Below, piece by piece: positions 59,745-64,000 of a stretch of DNA of 64,000 nucleotides. The stretch's first letter is position 1. The number at the start of each line of letters is the position of its first letter. The notes below the pieces were generated by a model. That model made no database searches. It was not told the origin of the DNA and saw only the letters and a list, made by a program, of their open reading frames with translations. Position numbers and translations under genes: made by a program. The DNA is taken from NCBI RefSeq assembly GCF_002761295.1, contig NZ_CP017881.1, positions 124,001 through 188,000 of the forward strand, in the 5' to 3' direction. The DNA is from Methanohalophilus portucalensis (GTDB taxonomy: Archaea; Halobacteriota; Methanosarcinia; Methanosarcinales; Methanosarcinaceae).

Positions 59745-60476
59745 ATGAAAGAGCGAGAGATCTATGCAGATTTGCGTTGCGTATCTCCGGTAATTCTTCG
59801 CGTAGATGGCAGAAACTTCCAGCGTACCCTGAAAAAAGAAGGGTTTGAAAAACCCTATGATATTTTCTTTGCCACCTGTATGGCCGATTCAATAGAGTTG
59901 TTTTTCAAAAAAAGCAACATAAACCCGGCTTTTGCATACACTTTTTCTGATGAGGCAAACATCGTATTCGCGGATTTGCCCTTTGACAGAAGAGTGGAGA
60001 AACTTGATTCGGTTGTACCTTCATTTTTGAGCAGTGCTTTTACGCTTTTTTCAGGAATTGCGGAACCCGTGGCTTTTGACTGTCGCGTGATTCCTGTATG
60101 CAATGACCATTTTACCGAATATATGCAGTGGCGACAACAGGAAGCCTGGCGCAATTTTGTTAGTTCTTATGGTTATTACACTCTTATAGATGAAGGTATT
60201 GACAGAAAAAGTGCAGCGTCGGTCATGCATGGCAAAAAATCACAGGACATACATGAGATGATGTTTGAAAGAGGCACAAATCTGGCAAAGAAACCTGCAT
60301 GGCAAAGGCGAGGTGTGGCTGTGTACAGGGAAAAATATCCAATAGAAGGGTATAATCCTCTTCTGGAGGAAAAGACACGTTCCACACGTTCACGTATCTC
60401 CCAGGATTGGGATTTGCCTCTTTTCAGTACAGAAGAGGGAGATAATTTCCTCAAAAGACATATATCTCTGGATTGA
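59745..60476 (+). CDS. thg1: tRNA(His) guanylyltransferase Thg1
   Basis: A 243-aa Thg1 with the active-site segments LRVDGRNFQ and YTFSDEANIVF that hold the metal-binding Asp and Glu residues, then HFTEYMQWRQQEAWRNF. It adds or repairs the G-1 residue of tRNA-His by nucleotide addition. In some Methanosarcina this gene has an in-frame TAG read as pyrrolysine; here the frame is open without TAG and ends with TGA. ATG lies 7 bp after the PRC-barrel gene. Confidence 0.93.
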   Translation: MKEREIYADLRCVSPVILRVDGRNFQRTLKKEGFEKPYDIFFATCMADSIELFFKKSNINPAFAYTFSDEANIVFADLPFDRRVEKLDSVVPSFLSSAFTLFSGIAEPVAFDCRVIPVCNDHFTEYMQWRQQEAWRNFVSSYGYYTLIDEGIDRKSAASVMHGKKSQDIHEMMFERGTNLAKKPAWQRRGVAVYREKYPIEGYNPLLEEKTRSTRSRISQDWDLPLFSTEEGDNFLKRHISLD

Positions 60477-60535
60477 ATAGAGATTGCACAATTATTGACC
60501 TTATTATCAGTTAAATTATCTTATGCGGTGACTCC

Positions 60536-61489
60536 ATGGACAGAATAGATCTTGTTAAAAGGAATGCTCAGGAAATTGTTACAGAGAAGGAACTGGATGA
60601 ACTGATGGAAGCAAAAGCAGAGCCTTCTGCATACACCGGTTACGAACCCAGCGGTAAGATACATATGGGCCACGTGCTTACCGTAAACAAATTGATCGAC
60701 CTTCAGAAGGCCGGCTTCAATATTACGGTACTCCTTGCAGATGTGCATGCCTTCCTGAATCAGAAAGGTACTATGGAAGAAGTAAAACAAATTGCTGATT
60801 ACAACAGGAGATGTTTCCTTGCACTGGGACTTGACCCTGATAAAACCAATTTTGTTTATGGCTCGGATTTCCAGCTGGGTGAGGAATATATGCTCAATGT
60901 ACTCAAACTCACCTGTACTACTTCCCTGAACAGGGCCCGCCGCAGTATGGATGAGGTTGGAAGAACAATGGATGATCCGCGGGTTTCCCAGATGGTCTAT
61001 CCGATAATGCAGTCAATTGATATTGCTATGCTTGATGTTGATGTAGCTGTAGGTGGTATCGACCAGCGTAAGATACACATGCTTGCCCGTGAAGGACTTC
61101 CTGGTATGGGTTATAAGGCACCGATATGTCTCCATACTCCAATCCTGCTGGGACTTGACGGCGATAAAATGGCGTCTTCCAAGGGTAATTACATTTCTGT
61201 GGATGATGATGAGGCAGCCATCAAGAAAAAGATGAAAAAAGCTTTCTGTCCTGCTGGGGAGATAGTTGATAATCCTGTATTACAGCTCTTCCGCTACCAT
61301 ATATTACCCCGTTATGAAGAGGTCGTGTTTGAAAGGCCTGAGAAATTTGGTGGCAATCTTACATGCAATGGTTACGAGGAACTTGAAAAAATCTTTGAAG
61401 ACGGAACCCTGCACCCAATGGACCTCAAAAACGGTGCTGTAAAATACATGGGCATGTTACTTGCACCTGTCAGGGAAGTTCTCCTGTAA
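60536..61489 (+). CDS. tyrS: Tyrosyl-tRNA synthetase
   Basis: A 317-aa class I synthetase of the archaeal/eukaryal TyrRS type. YTGYEPSGKIHMGHVL carries the HIGH-like motif (HMGH) and GDKMASSKGN the KMSKS-like motif. The short form without C-terminal extensions is usual in archaea. GGTGACTCC precedes ATG. It charges tRNA-Tyr. A weak possible terminator or promoter lies in the 61 bp before the next gene. Confidence 0.97.
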   Translation: MDRIDLVKRNAQEIVTEKELDELMEAKAEPSAYTGYEPSGKIHMGHVLTVNKLIDLQKAGFNITVLLADVHAFLNQKGTMEEVKQIADYNRRCFLALGLDPDKTNFVYGSDFQLGEEYMLNVLKLTCTTSLNRARRSMDEVGRTMDDPRVSQMVYPIMQSIDIAMLDVDVAVGGIDQRKIHMLAREGLPGMGYKAPICLHTPILLGLDGDKMASSKGNYISVDDDEAAIKKKMKKAFCPAGEIVDNPVLQLFRYHILPRYEEVVFERPEKFGGNLTCNGYEELEKIFEDGTLHPMDLKNGAVKYMGMLLAPVREVLL

Positions 61490-61550
61490 ATCCCCACAAT
61501 AACATATATAATGTTTGCAGGCAGATATTTAGCATTAAACTGGGGGAAAC

Positions 61551-62705
61551 ATGAAATATACATTTCAGGATTCTACTGATCTGCCTGTACAGCGGGATTT
61601 CATTGAGGATTTAAAGAACTTTGTGGATGCATGTTGCAAAGTTCTTCCTGTAGAAAAGGAGGCTATTGAAAAAAATGAAAGTTATCGTAAAAGCACCTAT
61701 TCTCTTGAAAAAGCACTGGAGGAACTGAACAGTTCCAATGATAAAACTGTGGAATGTGTCAAGTCCCTGGATTCTGATTTTGCCGGCCACTATCTGGATG
61801 AATATAAAAAATCAGTCATGGAAGCCTGCGACAGAGCTGCACATGAAGGTTTGGAACAGGTAAACCTCTCTATCGAAAAGGAAAGAAATGACTATAACAA
61901 ATTCATGAATTCTGTTGGCAGTCAGGTCCTTTCTATGTTGAATCCTCTTTTTGAAGGTGGAATTTATGGTTCTCATGAAAGCTATTCAATGGAATCGGAA
62001 AATGGCCATTTGACCGGTAAGAAGATATCAACCCTGGGCTCAATGCAATCTTTCTTCGAATTAAGCTATAACAGGTCTTCAGTTGCGGTAAAAGATCTGA
62101 TTGATACCCTTTTTATCCCTACGTGGACACGTGCCGGATTTATATCCAGAGAAAATAAGATCAAAATGGAAGATCTGTCCGAGTATTTACTGGAATCATT
62201 TGAATATGATGGCAATGAACATGTGGAAACCTCTTTCAGCAATAAAAAGGCAGACCATTCTCTGAAGATCATTTCAGACGGTGATGAGTATTCCGTGATT
62301 TTTGATGATACTGATATTACTGCAGACCCTGCGCTTTTTAAATCAATAACCCTCGAAGAGATTGATTCACTTGTCAAGAACCTTGTGGAATTTGCCCGGT
62401 CCAACATTGCTTCCCGCAAACTTGTCAATTTGATGGCAGGGGATGAGAATGCCATTTACAGTAACGAGATATTTGACTGCTTAAAGGCCGTTGCAGAACA
62501 GTATTCAGACATTATAACCCAATGTCGTGAAAGAGGATATGTGAAAGGTGAAATTACCATCAAGATCGAGCAAGAAGATGGAACACGCACTGAAAAATAC
62601 GTGGATCGCAGTGAAATTTTCAACCGTCTTTCTGAACTTGGCAGTGAAGGATTGGAGATTGCAGGTATTCTCGGGGTTGAATCTTCCAAAAACGGCTCAT
62701 ATTAA
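61551..62705 (+). CDS. Unrecognised 384-aa soluble helical protein
   Basis: A 384-aa acidic protein without membrane spans or motifs known to me. Residues 20-125 are predicted helical coiled coil (IEDLKNFVDACCKVLPVEKEAIEKNESY). The middle (about 130-230) has FNSVGSQVLSMLNPLF-type helices and NKIKMEDLSEYLLESFEYDG. The last 120 residues have a beta part (SLKIISDGDEYSVIFDDTDI) and a helix (EIDSLVKNLVEFARSNI). AACTGGGGGAAAC precedes ATG. It is preceded by TyrRS and followed by a strong hairpin. Function unknown; likely lineage-specific. Confidence 0.7.
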   Translation: MKYTFQDSTDLPVQRDFIEDLKNFVDACCKVLPVEKEAIEKNESYRKSTYSLEKALEELNSSNDKTVECVKSLDSDFAGHYLDEYKKSVMEACDRAAHEGLEQVNLSIEKERNDYNKFMNSVGSQVLSMLNPLFEGGIYGSHESYSMESENGHLTGKKISTLGSMQSFFELSYNRSSVAVKDLIDTLFIPTWTRAGFISRENKIKMEDLSEYLLESFEYDGNEHVETSFSNKKADHSLKIISDGDEYSVIFDDTDITADPALFKSITLEEIDSLVKNLVEFARSNIASRKLVNLMAGDENAIYSNEIFDCLKAVAEQYSDIITQCRERGYVKGEITIKIEQEDGTRTEKYVDRSEIFNRLSELGSEGLEIAGILGVESSKNGSY

Positions 62706-62712
62706 TTTTTCC

Positions 62713-62742
62713 TGCAGCAATGCATAATATTTCATTGCTGCA
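62713..62742. terminator. Strong hairpin between convergent genes
   Basis: TGCAGCAATG (62713-62722) and CATTGCTGCA (62733-62742) make a perfect 10-bp stem around CATAATATTT. AT-rich sequence flanks both sides. It lies between the 384-aa gene and the PII-like gene, which converge. Confidence 0.65.
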
Positions 62743-62781
62743 AAATAAATTATAGAGTTATCGGTTATAATTAAATGTGTT

Positions 62782-63156
62782 TCAATCTTTTGTATCTGTG
62801 TATTGGTGTTCACATTCCGGATCCAGTTCGCATAATATGTGAGCGGTTCCAAATACTTTGTCAACCGGTACTACAAATCCCATTCCACAGCCAGGTTTGT
62901 CAAGACCCACGTCTTTTTTGATAAATTCCAATATGTTATCGGCATTTGCGGATTCGGCAATTGTTAGTACTATTTCCTTTTCAGGCTCAATTAAATTACC
63001 AAGAAAATGTTTCTTTTCATGTACACCTGTACCCCTTCCGAAAATAATTGTTCCGCCTTTTGAACCTGCTTTACGGGATGCATTTATTACAGTATCTCCC
63101 CATCCTTTTTTCACGATTGTCACTATAAGGACAAGATCATCCACATCATTATTCAC
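62782..63156 (-). CDS. PII-like regulatory protein paired with DUF1538
   Basis: A 124-aa protein with the ferredoxin-like PII fold: TIVKKGWGDTVINASRKAGSKGGTIIFGRGTG is the region of the nucleotide-binding site and B-loop in PII proteins, and EIVLTIAESANADNIL the last strands. It lacks the standard T-loop Tyr, so it is not GlnB/GlnK. GTG start with AGGAGG eight bases upstream. It overlaps the DUF1538 gene by eight bases. PII-like genes next to DUF1538 genes occur in other microbes; regulation of transport by nucleotide sensing is a fair inference. Confidence 0.82.
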   Translation of the reverse strand: MNNDVDDLVLIVTIVKKGWGDTVINASRKAGSKGGTIIFGRGTGVHEKKHFLGNLIEPEKEIVLTIAESANADNILEFIKKDVGLDKPGCGMGFVVPVDKVFGTAHILCELDPECEHQYTDTKD

Positions 63157-63883
63157 TGTCAGTTCCTCCTATGTATCTCATATATACACCTAACATCATG
63201 ACAAATATAATAGGTGCAAGTGCTATCAATGCAATCATTCCAAATCCATCCACTATGGGATTGCTATCCGGTTGAGATGTGGCCACTCCTACAGCCATTG
63301 ACATAAGGAAGGTCACAGCCATTGGTCCGGTTGCCACACCTCCCGAGTCAAAAGCAATTGCTATAAAATCTTTATCACAAAACCATAATAACACCAGTAC
63401 AAGCAGATAACCAGGAACTATTATGTAAAGGAAAGGTATTCCATAAACCAGTTTGGCCATTGCGATGGCAACAAATGCAGCAACACTTACAGATAAAGTA
63501 TAAAGCATTAAATTTGATTTAATGTATCCACTTGATGATTCCTCTACCTGGTAGCATAATACTCTCACAGCGGGTTCTGCAAAAGTGGCCAGAAATCCCA
63601 GCACAAGTCCAACGGGTATCAATATCCACCTGGATTTTATTTGTCCAAAGTAACTCCCAATCTCCAAACCAACCGGGAAAAATCCGTTGTAAACTCCATA
63701 GAGAAACAGGATCATTCCCATCGCAGTTATTGAAAGACCTGCCATAAGTTTTAGGAAATATGATGAGGGAAACTTCAGGTACAATAACTGGAATACAAGG
63801 AAAAAGATAACAAGTGGTAGCAGTGCTTCAAGAACTTCAAGAATCACGGCTAATAGGTCCTGGCTGTGTTCGATGGCAGTCAA
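63149..63883 (-). CDS. DUF1538 family membrane protein
   Basis: A 244-aa membrane protein with about six to seven spans and the family segments AVRVLCYQVEESSSGYIKSNLM, DKDFIAIAFDSGGVATGPMAVTFLMSMAVGVA. This last motif recurs in DUF1538 proteins. Probably a transporter; substrate unknown. The start is TTG, overlapping the stop of the preceding DUF1538 gene (TTGA). An 8-bp overlap links it to the PII-like gene, forming one operon of at least three genes. Confidence 0.85.
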   Translation of the reverse strand: MTAIEHSQDLLAVILEVLEALLPLVIFFLVFQLLYLKFPSSYFLKLMAGLSITAMGMILFLYGVYNGFFPVGLEIGSYFGQIKSRWILIPVGLVLGFLATFAEPAVRVLCYQVEESSSGYIKSNLMLYTLSVSVAAFVAIAMAKLVYGIPFLYIIVPGYLLVLVLLWFCDKDFIAIAFDSGGVATGPMAVTFLMSMAVGVATSQPDSNPIVDGFGMIALIALAPIIFVMMLGVYMRYIGGTDSE

Positions 63884-64000
63884 GGCACAAATACCCCCAG
63901 AAGCATTACTGAGAGTATGGGTCCAATAGAAGCAAGTCCTATCAGTCCAAAGCCTTCGGTAAGTGCAGATTTATCTCCGAGTACCGAAACTGTACCTATT
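63880..64000 (-). CDS. Second DUF1538 membrane protein, cut by window edge
   Basis: The minus-strand frame from the window end reads GTVSVLGDKSALTEGFGLIGLASIG and ends PILSVMLLGVFVP before TGA at 63880-63882. This hydrophobic C-terminus has the same place in the family as the GFGMIALIALAPIIFVMMLGV end of the next gene, so it is the last 39 or so residues of a second DUF1538 protein. The genes overlap by four bases. The upstream part lies outside the window. Confidence 0.75.
   Translation of the reverse strand, partial: IGTVSVLGDKSALTEGFGLIGLASIGPILSVMLLGVFVP

Noticed and set aside
59745-60476. Pyrrolysine codon in thg1
   Set aside because: The frame runs through from ATG to TGA with no TAG inside.
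1-64000. CRISPR array, insertion sequence or prophage
   Set aside because: I found no regularly spaced repeats, no transposase-like or integrase-like protein and no terminal inverted repeats. The window looks like ordinary core chromosome.

Overview
This window is a piece of the chromosome of a methanogenic archaeon of the order Methanosarcinales. The complete mtrEDCBAFGH operon, hdrC-hdrB, an F420-type FrhB protein, split archaeal glutamate synthase genes, a 7S (SRP) RNA, archaeal TBP, type IV pilins and leaderless or GGAGG-type starts behind AT-rich TATA boxes all point that way. Bacterial-type genes that Methanosarcinales are known to have acquired (xseAB, uvrC, smc-scpAB, feoAB) agree. 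I would guess a methylotrophic genus such as Methanohalophilus, Methanolobus or Methanococcoides, but the genus cannot be fixed from the sequence alone. I see no CRISPR array, no insertion sequence, no rRNA and no prophage. The gene order looks like ordinary, tightly packed core chromosome.

Layout. 1-2.3 kb: an iron-sulfur flavoprotein (cut by the window edge), an HtrA-type protease and a HIT protein. 2.3-5.6 kb: a ferrous iron uptake operon with two FeoA-like proteins, FeoB, a 4-TM protein and a FeoC-like winged-helix protein, behind a palindromic box resembling DtxR-type iron operators. 5.7-8.3 kb, minus strand: an uncharacterised four-gene redox operon (DUF166, CGGC protein, unusual ferredoxin, GXGXG/FwdC-like protein) with a strong palindromic operator; this is my first choice for an undescribed system. 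8.3-14 kb: small membrane peptide, cyclophilin, two pilin-like proteins, thiC, an AglJ-like glycosyltransferase, tbp. 14-24.3 kb: all chromosome-structure genes on one strand: mre11-rad50, then a coiled-coil protein, smc, scpA and a long scpB. 24.4-28.6 kb: cupin phosphoglucose isomerase, NrpRII-like nitrogen regulator, archaeal RecJ, a Hjc-like nuclease and small proteins. 28.9-31 kb: a metallo-beta-lactamase-fold protein, RNase P subunit Rnp4, tRNA-Ser(GCT), SRP RNA and a small winged-helix regulator with a perfect 18-bp palindrome. 31-34 kb: double-domain KaiC-like ATPase and xseA-xseB. 34-39.8 kb: glnA followed by gltB1-gltB2-gltB3 and an FrhB-like protein, predicted to form an F420H2-linked glutamate synthase. 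39.9-42.2 kb: hdrC-hdrB, a frameshifted small gene and endonuclease III. 42.2-47.1 kb: the mtr operon. 47.3-50.2 kb: a U32 protein with a small Cys protein, a TIM-barrel protein and a small conserved protein. 50.4-53.3 kb: UbiD-family decarboxylase plus the two phosphomevalonate dehydratase subunits, i.e. the archaeal mevalonate route. 53.3-59.3 kb: site-2 protease, radical SAM protein, YkgJ-like protein, UspA, uvrC and a DEDD exonuclease. 59.4-62.7 kb: PRC-barrel protein, Thg1, TyrRS and an unrecognised 384-aa protein. 62.7-64 kb: a PII-like protein with two DUF1538 membrane proteins, the second cut by the window edge.

How it fits together. Energy metabolism (Mtr sodium pump, Hdr subunits), nitrogen assimilation (glnA, glt genes, NrpRII, a PII-like protein), iron supply (Feo) for an iron-sulfur-rich cell, lipid precursor synthesis and genome maintenance (Mre11-Rad50, SMC, RecJ, Nth, UvrC, ExoVII) dominate. 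Starts were moved from the longest possible ORF wherever an upstream Shine-Dalgarno-like GGAGG/GGTGA or a family N-terminus pointed to an internal codon; these choices are stated per gene.
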